Positions 16,125 to 23,768 of a stretch of DNA of 34,967 bases are shown in pieces; position 1 is the first letter of the stretch; each line of letters begins with the position of its first letter. This stretch comes from a virus: the IMG/VR virus record IMGVR_UViG_3300025127_000118, positions 1 to 34,967 of that record; one strand, 5' to 3'. The notes beneath the pieces are model-generated. The model ran no database searches. It was given only the letters and a program-made list of their open reading frames with translations, and was not told the DNA's origin. A program made the translations under genes and the position numbers.

Positions 16125-17062
16125 ATTGCCTCCCTTTGAGCAATTTTTTGCTTCTCTTGAGCTACTCGTTTCAACCAGTCTTGTTCAGACATGTTGTGCG
16201 GTTTTAGCCCTCGAAGGCGCTCGACTTCTGACTTAGAGAAAGTTACGCCGTTCTTTTTACTACGTGTTTGTTGACGACTTCCAACGGAAGCGGATGCGAC
16301 TCTTTGCACGGAGGGTCTGCTATCCTTTTGACCGTCACCCTCACTTGCGGATTGCAAGTGCGGATAAACTTTATAAATTCGGTTATTAAGCTCACCATAG
16401 TAGTCCTCTGAGTCAGGCTCATATCCTTCATTGATAAGCATATTGTGTTGGAAAAAAGCAAACTGAGTTGCTTCTAAATTACCTGGATCTTCCTGATCAC
16501 CGTACCATTGGTTATTTTCATACCAGCTTAGAGCCTCTTGTGTGGGCTGAACCGCTTCTTCTTGTTGTCCGGCTGGCTGTTGTTGATATAAAGATGGATC
16601 TACTTGCTGCGCTTGTGGAGCTTGTTCTCTTTTGCGCTTCGCAACCTTAATCTTTTCTTTTTGGATCCTAAGATCACCTTTTAAGTCATCTGCTTTGCTC
16701 ATTAACTCAGCATCACCAGATTCTACAGCGCGCTTGTATAGATCCGCAGCTTCGCGCTCTTTGGCTTCTAAAGCTTCTTCTTCTTTTTGTAAAACCGTAT
16801 CTTCTTGCGCCTGATAGCTTTGCTGATAAGCAGTTAGCTGTTCTTGTTGTTGACGCGCAATCTGCTCGAAATATGCAGCTCGCTCTTCAGCGGCTTTCAC
16901 CTGAGCATTCTTTTTGTTGATTCGTTTGCTTACACTTTTAGTGTAATTATCCAGCTCGTCGTCTGGGCTGGCAGTTTGTTCAGGCTCGACAGCAGCATCC
17001 TCTTGGATGTCTACTTCGATTTCTTCGACTTGGTTTTCTTGGTTTTCGTTGTTTTCAATCAT
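16121..17062 (-). CDS. Capsid scaffolding-like protein
   Basis: A 313-residue acidic, Glu/Gln-rich protein with long predicted coiled-coil (about 45-150) and an acidic N-terminus; the C-terminus is basic (KSEVERLRGLKPHNMSEQDW). High charge, low hydrophobicity, coiled-coil and location between portal and capsid genes match scaffolding proteins, which organise capsid subunits and then leave. No protease gene or catalytic motif is seen, so exit would be without obvious self-cleavage. The start lies 2 bases after the stop of the co-chaperonin gene. Confidence 0.65.
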   Translation of the reverse strand: MIENNENQENQVEEIEVDIQEDAAVEPEQTASPDDELDNYTKSVSKRINKKNAQVKAAEERAAYFEQIARQQQEQLTAYQQSYQAQEDTVLQKEEEALEAKEREAADLYKRAVESGDAELMSKADDLKGDLRIQKEKIKVAKRKREQAPQAQQVDPSLYQQQPAGQQEEAVQPTQEALSWYENNQWYGDQEDPGNLEATQFAFFQHNMLINEGYEPDSEDYYGELNNRIYKVYPHLQSASEGDGQKDSRPSVQRVASASVGSRQQTRSKKNGVTFSKSEVERLRGLKPHNMSEQDWLKRVAQEKQKIAQREAI

Positions 17063-17064
17063 GG

Positions 17065-17490
17065 TTACACGCTCATTATATCATCTGGATTAAGGATTGT
17101 GGCTATGACTTCGTCGTCATTAATAATTCTGACTTCAGCACCGTCTTCGAGTTTGAAACGAGAACCAGCGTAACGGCCAATCATCACCCATTGCTTTTCA
17201 CAGCACCATGGCGTGTCGCCAAAGCGATTTTTGTCGTTATAACACTGAGGTCCCATCGCCACAACATAAGCAACAACAGTCGCCAAAGACTCTCTTTCGA
17301 CGGTTTCACTTGTCAAAAGAATACCGCCCTTACTTGTGTTTTTACCGCCATATGGCAAAACCAGCATCCGCCAGCCTGTTGGCTGAGGCATTCGCTCTAA
17401 CACTGATTTATCTAGTAGGGTGGGATCGAGGACTCTATCGTCGGAATCGACGTAAGCGTCTACGATTGCTTTTTTTGCTTGTTCAGACAT
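17065..17490 (-). CDS. GroES-like co-chaperonin
   Basis: A 141-residue protein with a Cpn10 pattern: PTGWRMLVLPYG (first strand), a mobile-loop region KNTSKGGILLTSETVE (about 50-65), TVVAYVVAMGP, an RYAGSRFKLEDGAEVRIIND segment and a final EVIATI. About 35 extra N-terminal residues precede the fold compared with bacterial GroES (about 95 residues). A Cys pair (WCCEKQW) is unusual. By analogy with T4 gp31 it may cap host GroEL to fold the capsid protein; it lies directly before scaffold and capsid genes. Confidence 0.85.
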   Translation of the reverse strand: MSEQAKKAIVDAYVDSDDRVLDPTLLDKSVLERMPQPTGWRMLVLPYGGKNTSKGGILLTSETVERESLATVVAYVVAMGPQCYNDKNRFGDTPWCCEKQWVMIGRYAGSRFKLEDGAEVRIINDDEVIATILNPDDIMSV

Positions 17491-17493
17491 TCG

Positions 17494-17676
17494 TCACAGT
17501 TCCTTGTTATATTCTTTTATCTCCGATTCGATATAGTATAACGCAGAAAGCTCGCCTTGCAAAAATTTATAATGTTCTATACTTTCTAATGCTCCCGACA
17601 TAAGTGTCTCGCTAATTTGCGATTCACGATCTTTGATGACTTTTTTGATTTTGTCGTGAAGCGTAAGATCGTCCAT
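17494..17676 (-). CDS. Small coiled-coil hypothetical protein
   Basis: A 60-residue helical, charged protein (MDDLTLHDKIKKVIKDRESQ). It resembles short helical proteins adjacent to head genes in other phages. It lies in the gap-free run upstream of the co-chaperonin; its ATG at 17676 follows the stop of the 48-residue gene by 1 base. Function unknown. Confidence 0.55.
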   Translation of the reverse strand: MDDLTLHDKIKKVIKDRESQISETLMSGALESIEHYKFLQGELSALYYIESEIKEYNKEL

Positions 17677-17677
17677 T

Positions 17678-17824
17678 CTATCTGACTTTAAATTTCAAAC
17701 CTTTGGTTGCGGCGCCCTTGCCTTTCATATCGACAATTTTTTCTACGCCAGCGTTTTTCATTTCGCCATCAACCATCTTTTCGATAGTTTTTTTCTTGAG
17801 TTTGTACTTTGTGTATCCTTCCAT
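17678..17824 (-). CDS. 48-residue basic protein
   Basis: Read directly: ATG at 17824, TAG at 17678-17680, 48 codons (starts MEGYTKYKLKKKTIEKMVDG). Lysine-rich, no membrane segment. It fits exactly between the AT-hook-like gene and the 60-residue gene, with 1-2 base gaps. Function unknown. Confidence 0.6.
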   Translation of the reverse strand: MEGYTKYKLKKKTIEKMVDGEMKNAGVEKIVDMKGKGAATKGLKFKVR

Positions 17825-17826
17825 AA

Positions 17827-18111
17827 TTAATCCTTTTTCTTAGCTGGTCTGCCGCGCTTCTTTGGCGCTTGTTTTTTCGCAGCAGGCTTTTCTTCCTCTA
17901 CGACTGGTTCTGGTGCAGGCTCTGGCTCTACTGGTGCCGGTTCGCCTTTTGCTATACGAGCTAATTTTTTAGAAATACGAGCTTCGTTCTCTACATCGGC
18001 TTTTGCTTGTTCTGCGATTTTTGCAGATAAAGCTTCAGCTTCTGCTTCACGCTCTAATTTCTTTTGCGCTTTTAGCTCTGCTATTGCTTCTTTTTTATAA
18101 CTAGTTGTCAT
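17827..18111 (-). CDS. Lys/Glu-rich protein with AT-hook-like C-terminus
   Basis: A 94-residue protein: residues 5-55 are a charged helix (coiled-coil), 55-75 a Pro/Glu/Val-rich linker, and the end is KKRGRPAKKKD. The RGRP core flanked by basic residues matches an AT-hook, which binds the minor groove of AT-rich DNA. It is immediately downstream of the portal gene. It might act on phage DNA in packaging or head assembly, but only the motif supports that. Confidence 0.6.
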   Translation of the reverse strand: MTTSYKKEAIAELKAQKKLEREAEAEALSAKIAEQAKADVENEARISKKLARIAKGEPAPVEPEPAPEPVVEEEKPAAKKQAPKKRGRPAKKKD

Positions 18112-18126
18112 ACTTTCTCCTTGATC

Positions 18127-20616
18127 TTATCCCCTCATTTTTTGCTCTAACTCAAGGAGTTTTAGATCTGCTTGCTGTTGCAACCTTTGCAACGCAACAT
18201 CAAGTTTATCATCAGCTACGTTTTTTTGCACATTTATACGTTGCTTCTGTATTTCGTTCTCAAGAATCTTTTCTTCTGCACGTTGATTCTGTCGAGCTTC
18301 AAACTGAGATTGCTCTTGATCAAGCTCTTTATCTCTCAGCTCTACTTCTGCTTTTCTGATCTCTACTAATGGATCCTCTGAACCTTGCCCGATTGATTGT
18401 AAAAACTCGGCACTGAGTTGAGCCATAATTGGTGCAGCGAATTGATCGAGCAACATTTGTATTTGTTGCGCAGCTTGTTGCTGTTGATCTATAGGCAGTT
18501 GTTGCAATTCTTGTTGCACTTGGCTGATTCTTTCCATCGTCTCTGGCGGGATTTGTTCTTGCGCCAGCTGTGCAGCCAAAAATTGTAGATGCTGCATAAC
18601 ATGGCTTATGACCATTGCTTGTATCTGGGGGTTTTCTTTGACCACTTGTGTAAGAAACAAAGCTCTGTGCGTTTCTACGTGAGCCGTATGGTTTTGACCC
18701 TCGAAAGCTTGCGCCGGTTGTCCCATCAAGAAACCACTGTTTTCCAAACCTGCATCGATTGGTCGTGGGGTCATGTCAGGAGGTGGCTGCAACAAGGCTT
18801 CTACATTGTCTACTCCCAACGCGCCATACATGCGCCTGTAAGCTTCATAGATGCCGTTTGGACCATGCACCTGTGGGTTTGATTGGACCATCTGCAAAAG
18901 CTCTTGTGCGAGCGTTATGCGCTGACTCTGACTGAAAATGTTTGGATCTGAAACCGGGATGACATCGATACGATTGTCAAAATCAGTTACTTTTATCTCT
19001 CTTGGGCCTGTGCCTGTTTCATATGCATATTCGGGCGGGAGGTATTCGCTGAAGATTTTTGATAACAGCTGAAACTCTAATCGTTGTGCGTAGTGCAATC
19101 TTTTGTGTATAGCACTCATGACTTTGGTGCCACGCTCTAGCAAAGCTACAGTTGTTCCCACCGGCATAGCTTGATTCATGTCACCGATGTTCATATCAGC
19201 GATAGCAGCGAATCTTTTTCCTGAGTCTACAAGGATGCCTAACAAGCTCATCAACACGTTGCTAGGTTCTTTGATAGGTAGCGGGATTAAGTTTTCTCGT
19301 AAAGATCCGCCTGTTGTATCTATATCTCGAAACTCACCCGGTTGTAGCGGTTCATCCTCATCTCGGATTCGCATGCCTCTGGCTTTGAAACCGGCAGGCA
19401 GATTGGCTAAGGTTCCGGCATCAATTAACTGTCTCAATATAGAGGTAGAAGCTTGTGACAGTCCTCCAATCATGTGCGAAAGACCTAAGCCATAGAAACC
19501 TAAACCGGGTAAAAACTTGTATTGTACAAAATAGTTTATTTTGTTTTTGTAGGGGTCTCCCTCTACATAGTTACGGCGTATAGATAAAACCGTTTGAGAA
19601 GACTCATCTATCGTGACTATATAAGGTAATTTCAATCCGGTTGGGTTGCCTTCCTGGTCTACGTCTTCAAAGCCCGCCAAATCTAAAATTGTGTGTACTT
19701 CATAAACAGTATGGTCCCTATCTTCTGCATAAGACGGACTCATTCCCTCTATCTCGTCTATTTCTTTTTGAACATCATCATCATCAGGATCGTATGAGCT
19801 AGACTTGATTTCAACGTCTGCATAGAAGCCGGATAGTTGTTGTTTTTTTATTTCATTCCGCGACATGTTTATAGCGTGAGTGACCCTTTCGGCACTGCTA
19901 ATGTCAGATGCCTCGTATGGGACGATCAGATCTTCAGGCGCCACAAATTTAGATACTGCCCGATTAAGCACATTGTCGTAGTAAATCTTTTTGAAGGCCG
20001 AGCCAGCTAACGGTAAGTAGAACAGCAACATGTCCAGTTCTGGATCGTAATCTTGCATCACATTCATAATGTAGAAGTTCATAAACTCCTGCACACGATC
20101 TGCTTGCGCTTCAGTTTCTGCGGTTCTTTGACCTACAAGTTGTGTCTTCACCGGACCTTTAGCCGGTAGCATTTCTTTGTACGCTTGCGCCTGAAACTGT
20201 GTGACGGCCTCTGCAAGTATGGGGTGTATTACTCCACTAGAACCCTCAAACGGCTCTGATCTAGCTTCATCAAACTTCATGCCTAGATACTTCAAGCCGT
20301 CTACATAAGTCTTTTCCCATTCGCTGCGTGATTCTTTGTCATGTTGGATGCTCGATAAAATGTCGCCTGACACTTTTTGCAGCTCACTGTCATCTATAAA
20401 GTCGACTAAGTTAGCATCGAATGCCATAGGGTCTGCTTGCGGCTCATCGGCATCGATTTCATCTCCGACAAGTATTTCTTCTTCAGTGACTAATATTTCT
20501 GCCGCTTCACGAATTTGATCTTGTCTGGTAGGCTCTGGAAAAACCTCAATCGCATTGCCTCCCACGTTCACGTCTGGGTTGTCTTGCGTGCCTAATTGTC
20601 GTTTTTCAATAGCCAT
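18127..20616 (-). CDS. Portal protein (large podovirus type)
   Basis: An 829-residue protein directly downstream of the terminase, in the standard packaging order. The N-terminal 90 residues are acidic, followed by a core with SEWEKTYVDGLKYLGMKF, EGSSGVIHPILAEAVTQFQA and later GLGFYGLGLSHMIGG and DMNIGDMNQAMPVGTTVALL, which match large portal proteins of marine podoviruses. The C-terminal 200 residues are Gln-rich and coiled-coil, suggestive of a long barrel. Portals form the dodecameric DNA-entry ring. There is no good Shine-Dalgarno sequence before the ATG. Confidence 0.85.
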   Translation of the reverse strand: MAIEKRQLGTQDNPDVNVGGNAIEVFPEPTRQDQIREAAEILVTEEEILVGDEIDADEPQADPMAFDANLVDFIDDSELQKVSGDILSSIQHDKESRSEWEKTYVDGLKYLGMKFDEARSEPFEGSSGVIHPILAEAVTQFQAQAYKEMLPAKGPVKTQLVGQRTAETEAQADRVQEFMNFYIMNVMQDYDPELDMLLFYLPLAGSAFKKIYYDNVLNRAVSKFVAPEDLIVPYEASDISSAERVTHAINMSRNEIKKQQLSGFYADVEIKSSSYDPDDDDVQKEIDEIEGMSPSYAEDRDHTVYEVHTILDLAGFEDVDQEGNPTGLKLPYIVTIDESSQTVLSIRRNYVEGDPYKNKINYFVQYKFLPGLGFYGLGLSHMIGGLSQASTSILRQLIDAGTLANLPAGFKARGMRIRDEDEPLQPGEFRDIDTTGGSLRENLIPLPIKEPSNVLMSLLGILVDSGKRFAAIADMNIGDMNQAMPVGTTVALLERGTKVMSAIHKRLHYAQRLEFQLLSKIFSEYLPPEYAYETGTGPREIKVTDFDNRIDVIPVSDPNIFSQSQRITLAQELLQMVQSNPQVHGPNGIYEAYRRMYGALGVDNVEALLQPPPDMTPRPIDAGLENSGFLMGQPAQAFEGQNHTAHVETHRALFLTQVVKENPQIQAMVISHVMQHLQFLAAQLAQEQIPPETMERISQVQQELQQLPIDQQQQAAQQIQMLLDQFAAPIMAQLSAEFLQSIGQGSEDPLVEIRKAEVELRDKELDQEQSQFEARQNQRAEEKILENEIQKQRINVQKNVADDKLDVALQRLQQQADLKLLELEQKMRG

Positions 20617-20641
20617 AGTTTTTCAGTTTAACACTTCTCGC

Positions 20642-20660
20642 CGGTTTTAATAATAAACCG
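20642..20660. repeat. Short inverted repeat at the terminase/portal junction
   Basis: CGGTTT, 7-base AT loop, AAACCG; overlaps the end of the terminase gene. No T-run follows on the minus strand, so it is not called a terminator. It may be chance. Confidence 0.3.
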
Positions 20661-22128
20661 TGCGTTTACGTGGTAGTAAATCTGCCTCCATTTGATAGTC
20701 TTCATCTAACGATACGAATCCGCCTTGTCTAAATCTCATAAGTGCCATTGTAGCAGAGTCACAATAGTCGTCATGATCGCCGTATGGGAAAGATGCCATT
20801 TCTTCGATAACCTCATCTGCAAATTGGTCTTCAGTAGCCCAAACCATACCCGATTCAAAGATAGGCGCTACTGAGTTCATCCTCGCTATTTTATCTTGGC
20901 CTCGGCTTGGGGTGTAAGATGTTACCGGAATACCCATACGTCTGAGTTCTTGCGTAAGCGGAGTGCCGCTTGCTTTTGCCTCAATTAGAATACAATCAGG
21001 CTCCCAATATTTGTATTCTTCCCAAGCAAGCTTTTTAAGCTCTGGGAAGTCAACTCTTACCCGCTTTGCATCTAATAATATAATCTGATCTGCCTCACCA
21101 TCAGACGGGCTGAATATCGCCCATGTAGTAATCGCTGAGTAGTCTGCTGTCTCTTTTTTACTGAAGGCAGTATCGTAACTTTGTATCACATAGCTGTATC
21201 CTGGCACTTCGCCTTCCCATGTCTGCCACCACTCTCGCTTTACGATAGATCCTTCCTCAGCTGTTGGGTTTTGTAACCACTGAGAGTTCCATTTTGATAT
21301 GGGGAGAGAGGCTTTTACTGACAAGAGTTCTTCTTTCTTCCAAAACTCCGGCCATAGAGGTGTGTCAGATTCGGGCATGATTGCAGGAAACTCCACCACC
21401 TCCCATTGATCAGCGTTCTCTTCACCCTGCTTTTTCAGAACCTTGCCAACCAAGTCTTTAGTAGACCAACGTGTCATCACTATTATGATAATGCCACCTG
21501 GTTGCAGACGTTGTCGCGGACCAGATGTGTACCATTCGTAAGCGCTTTCCATGGCTGTGGGCGACATGGCATCTTGCTCTGAATGCGGATCGTCAATAAT
21601 AAGTAAATCGGCGCCTCGACCAGTGATTGCACCACCGACACCGGCTGCGAAGAATTCACCTTCTTGGTTACTGGTCCATCTACCAGCTGATTTGTTATCA
21701 GCCTGTAGCTTTAGATCTGGGAAGATTGTGCTGTATTCTTGGCTGTCGATTATGTTTCTGACTTTACGTCCAAATCGAACCGCAAGCTCTGCTGTGTGAG
21801 TCGTTTGTATAATTTTGAGATTACCGCGCAAGCCCATCATCCAGCTTGGGAAATAGGTACTCGCAAACTCAGACTTAGAGTGCCTAGGGGGTAAGCAGAC
21901 AATAAGTCTCTTGAGTTTGCCTTGCGCGATACGGTTGAATTTTTCCCCGATAATCTTGTGGTGACGACCTTCAATAAAGTCTGGCCACAAGTGCTTCAGG
22001 TAACTTATAAAATCTTTCTGACAAGCTTCTTGCTTTTTAAGCTGCTCAAACCGATTGAGCAGAGCAACGGCTTCTGCTTGATCCTGCTGCGACAGGATGT
22101 CAAAGTCTTTAAGAGAAAGATCTCCCAT
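20647..22128 (-). CDS. terL: Terminase large subunit
   Basis: A 493-residue packaging motor. The ATPase has a Walker A-like LPPRHSKSE (79-87), a Walker B LLIIDDP (175-181) and a coupling VMTRW motif near 217-221. The C-terminal RNase H-like nuclease shows SYDTAFSKKE, LIEAKASGTPLTQ and DDYCDSATMALMRF, with the acidic residues expected for metal binding. It drives DNA into the head through the portal encoded next. No small-terminase gene was recognised nearby. The stop of the endolysin overlaps its start by one base. Confidence 0.93.
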   Translation of the reverse strand: MGDLSLKDFDILSQQDQAEAVALLNRFEQLKKQEACQKDFISYLKHLWPDFIEGRHHKIIGEKFNRIAQGKLKRLIVCLPPRHSKSEFASTYFPSWMMGLRGNLKIIQTTHTAELAVRFGRKVRNIIDSQEYSTIFPDLKLQADNKSAGRWTSNQEGEFFAAGVGGAITGRGADLLIIDDPHSEQDAMSPTAMESAYEWYTSGPRQRLQPGGIIIIVMTRWSTKDLVGKVLKKQGEENADQWEVVEFPAIMPESDTPLWPEFWKKEELLSVKASLPISKWNSQWLQNPTAEEGSIVKREWWQTWEGEVPGYSYVIQSYDTAFSKKETADYSAITTWAIFSPSDGEADQIILLDAKRVRVDFPELKKLAWEEYKYWEPDCILIEAKASGTPLTQELRRMGIPVTSYTPSRGQDKIARMNSVAPIFESGMVWATEDQFADEVIEEMASFPYGDHDDYCDSATMALMRFRQGGFVSLDEDYQMEADLLPRKRTVYY

Positions 22129-22610
22129 CAGACTTCATACCAATCCTTTTCCTGCCACATAAGCGCTTCTGCTTCTCTGCGCCTTTCCAGTCCCGGTAAA
22201 ACAACCTTTTCACCATTGACAGTGCCTTTGTTCCATCGGCGTATTTGTGCAGGTACTTCGTTGTATTTTCCTTCGTTCAGGACCCGCCTCAAAGTTGAGC
22301 TGGAAAGCGAACCACTGCCTAAGTTGTAGGTGAATGAAACTAAACTGTCGAATTGATGCTGCTCTAGCGGCACTTCGATCAAGCTGTTGACGTAACCTTC
22401 GTACTCTTCAAGCTCATGATCTAGACGTTCTTCTGCCTCCTCAAACGTCATGGTGGTGTTTTCATCGACACCTTTTATAAAACCGTAGCCACAAGTCCAA
22501 ATTCCTACAGCGTCTTTGTAAGAATGACAGATGCCGTCTTTTTGCGGACATCCTTCAAACTTCTTGATAAGGGCTTTGCCCTCTTCACTAATCACTCTCA
22601 TATCTTTCAT
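22128..22610 (-). CDS. GH24 (T4/P22-type) lysozyme, endolysin
   Basis: A 160-residue muramidase that cuts peptidoglycan at lysis. The start at 22610 (MKDMRVISEEGK) immediately follows the stop of the nuclease gene; the frame stays open to 22790, but that extension lies inside the nuclease gene. The GH24 triad is visible: Glu19 (KKFEG), Asp33 (YKDAVG) and Thr39 (WTCGYG). The Glu-Asp gap is longer than usual by about five residues. No signal peptide, so a holin must release it; holin-like genes lie upstream. Confidence 0.88.
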   Translation of the reverse strand: MKDMRVISEEGKALIKKFEGCPQKDGICHSYKDAVGIWTCGYGFIKGVDENTTMTFEEAEERLDHELEEYEGYVNSLIEVPLEQHQFDSLVSFTYNLGSGSLSSSTLRRVLNEGKYNEVPAQIRRWNKGTVNGEKVVLPGLERRREAEALMWQEKDWYEV

Positions 22611-22611
22611 A

Positions 22612-23007
22612 TTATTCTCCCCATGTGCCGTCGTCTTTGACTCTGGCAAGTTTCTTACCGCCAAAATATTCAACGGCATGTCCTTCGTTAACAAGTGTTT
22701 TGCAAATGTCAGCACCGTCTTGATCATACGGTATACCAAGGATCCTGCCGTACTTGCCTTTGCCAAGCGACTTGATCTTGAATCGTCCAATGCATAACTC
22801 CTTTAGTCTTTCTTTTGCTTTCAGGCCTAAAGCCTTTTCTGCAAGATTTCTTGTTCTAGATTCGGGTGTGTCAATTCCGTGAAGACGAACACGCTGTTTG
22901 GTTAAATTTACATCGAATCCAAGCCGGAGCGTTATATCAATCGTGTCACCGTCAATTACCCTTTCAAGCTCGGCCTCATAAACGTATGCTTCTGGGGCAT
23001 CACTCAT
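22612..23007 (-). CDS. Staphylococcal-nuclease-like (thermonuclease) protein
   Basis: A 131-residue SNase fold with the main active-site residues present: Asp21 (IDGDTID), Arg41, Asp46 and Glu49 (RLHGIDTPES) and Arg88 (KYGR). It hydrolyses DNA or RNA with calcium in known members. No signal peptide is seen, so it probably acts in the cytoplasm or after lysis, perhaps degrading host DNA. It overlaps the o-spanin gene by 8 bases and sits inside the lysis cassette. Confidence 0.88.
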   Translation of the reverse strand: MSDAPEAYVYEAELERVIDGDTIDITLRLGFDVNLTKQRVRLHGIDTPESRTRNLAEKALGLKAKERLKELCIGRFKIKSLGKGKYGRILGIPYDQDGADICKTLVNEGHAVEYFGGKKLARVKDDGTWGE

Positions 23008-23389
23008 CTGGCTTCTCCTCTGTTTCTAAATCTTTATCTTGCTCCCTATAATACTCTATTATCGCCAGCACATTAGTAACGTATCGTTTAAGCTCTGCCA
23101 TGTTCATGCTAAGGCTTTCATAACCCTGCGTCGATAATGCATAGTAGGGTTCAGCTGGCGCCTTGCCTTCTTTGACCAGCTGTAAATATTCCTCCATCAC
23201 CTCTGGCGTAAGCACACGCCACTTTATGTCTTGCAGGTTTACCTCTAAAGGCATAGGAGGGTGGTACATCGGAGCAGGCAAAGTAATTGTTTTGATCTCC
23301 ACAGGAGCAGTGCGTGGTTGAAACAAAGAGCAACCACTAACAACAAAAACTAAACTAATTACTAGCAGGTGCCTCATCTGTACTCTCAA
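23000..23389 (-). CDS. Outer-membrane spanin-like lipoprotein (Rz1-type)
   Basis: A 129-residue protein with an N-terminal signal ending in VVSGC; Cys20 is a lipobox cysteine. The rest is Pro-rich near residues 28-48 and contains IKWRVLTPEVMEEYLQL, a pattern seen in phage o-spanins. It overlaps the i-spanin-like gene by 35 bases, as Rz/Rz1 pairs often do. It would join the outer membrane to the inner-membrane partner at lysis. Confidence 0.72.
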   Translation of the reverse strand: MRVQMRHLLVISLVFVVSGCSLFQPRTAPVEIKTITLPAPMYHPPMPLEVNLQDIKWRVLTPEVMEEYLQLVKEGKAPAEPYYALSTQGYESLSMNMAELKRYVTNVLAIIEYYREQDKDLETEEKPDE

Positions 23390-23768
23390 ACATGTTTGGA
23401 TCTGTTAATTCTAAAAACTCTGTTTTTACTTTAGCTGTGCCTTTGTTAATTATGTTTTCTATCAGCCCCGGCTTTGCCATTGCCAGATTGTTTAGGCTGT
23501 GGCGTTGAAAGGTATTTCTGAGTTGATTGACTTCGCGCACCGCTTCTTGATTCTGCGCGTTGAGCTGATTAATTTGCTCTGTCGTTTCTTTTTGCTTGGC
23601 TAGGTAGTTGTCTATGCTGGCGTTTTGTTCTTCTATTTTACCTTCTAATAAAATTGCATTTGCTTTGAGCGTAGAGATTTCTTTCGCCTGCATTTGTACG
23701 AAAAACCATAGACCGGCGGTTACTATTAAGAGTAATCCGGTAGAGACTGCTGCAAATTTGAATCCCAT
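23355..23768 (-). CDS. Inner-membrane spanin-like protein (Rz-type)
   Basis: A 137-residue protein with one N-terminal transmembrane helix (about 7-25), then a periplasmic coiled-coil (about 30-90). A conserved-looking GLIENIINKGTAKVKTEF segment follows. This topology and its overlap with the lipoprotein gene support an i-spanin. Its start lies 43 bases inside the cyclase gene. Confidence 0.72.
   Translation of the reverse strand: MGFKFAAVSTGLLLIVTAGLWFFVQMQAKEISTLKANAILLEGKIEEQNASIDNYLAKQKETTEQINQLNAQNQEAVREVNQLRNTFQRHSLNNLAMAKPGLIENIINKGTAKVKTEFLELTDPNMFESTDEAPASN

Noticed and set aside
20642-20660. Terminator at the terminase/portal junction
   Set aside because: Only a 6-base stem with no T-run; terminase and portal are downstream of one another in one operon, so a stop here would be costly.
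22611-22790. 60-residue N-terminal extension of the endolysin frame
   Set aside because: It falls inside the nuclease gene and adds no signal sequence; the ATG at 22610 right after the nuclease stop gives a normal GH24 length.
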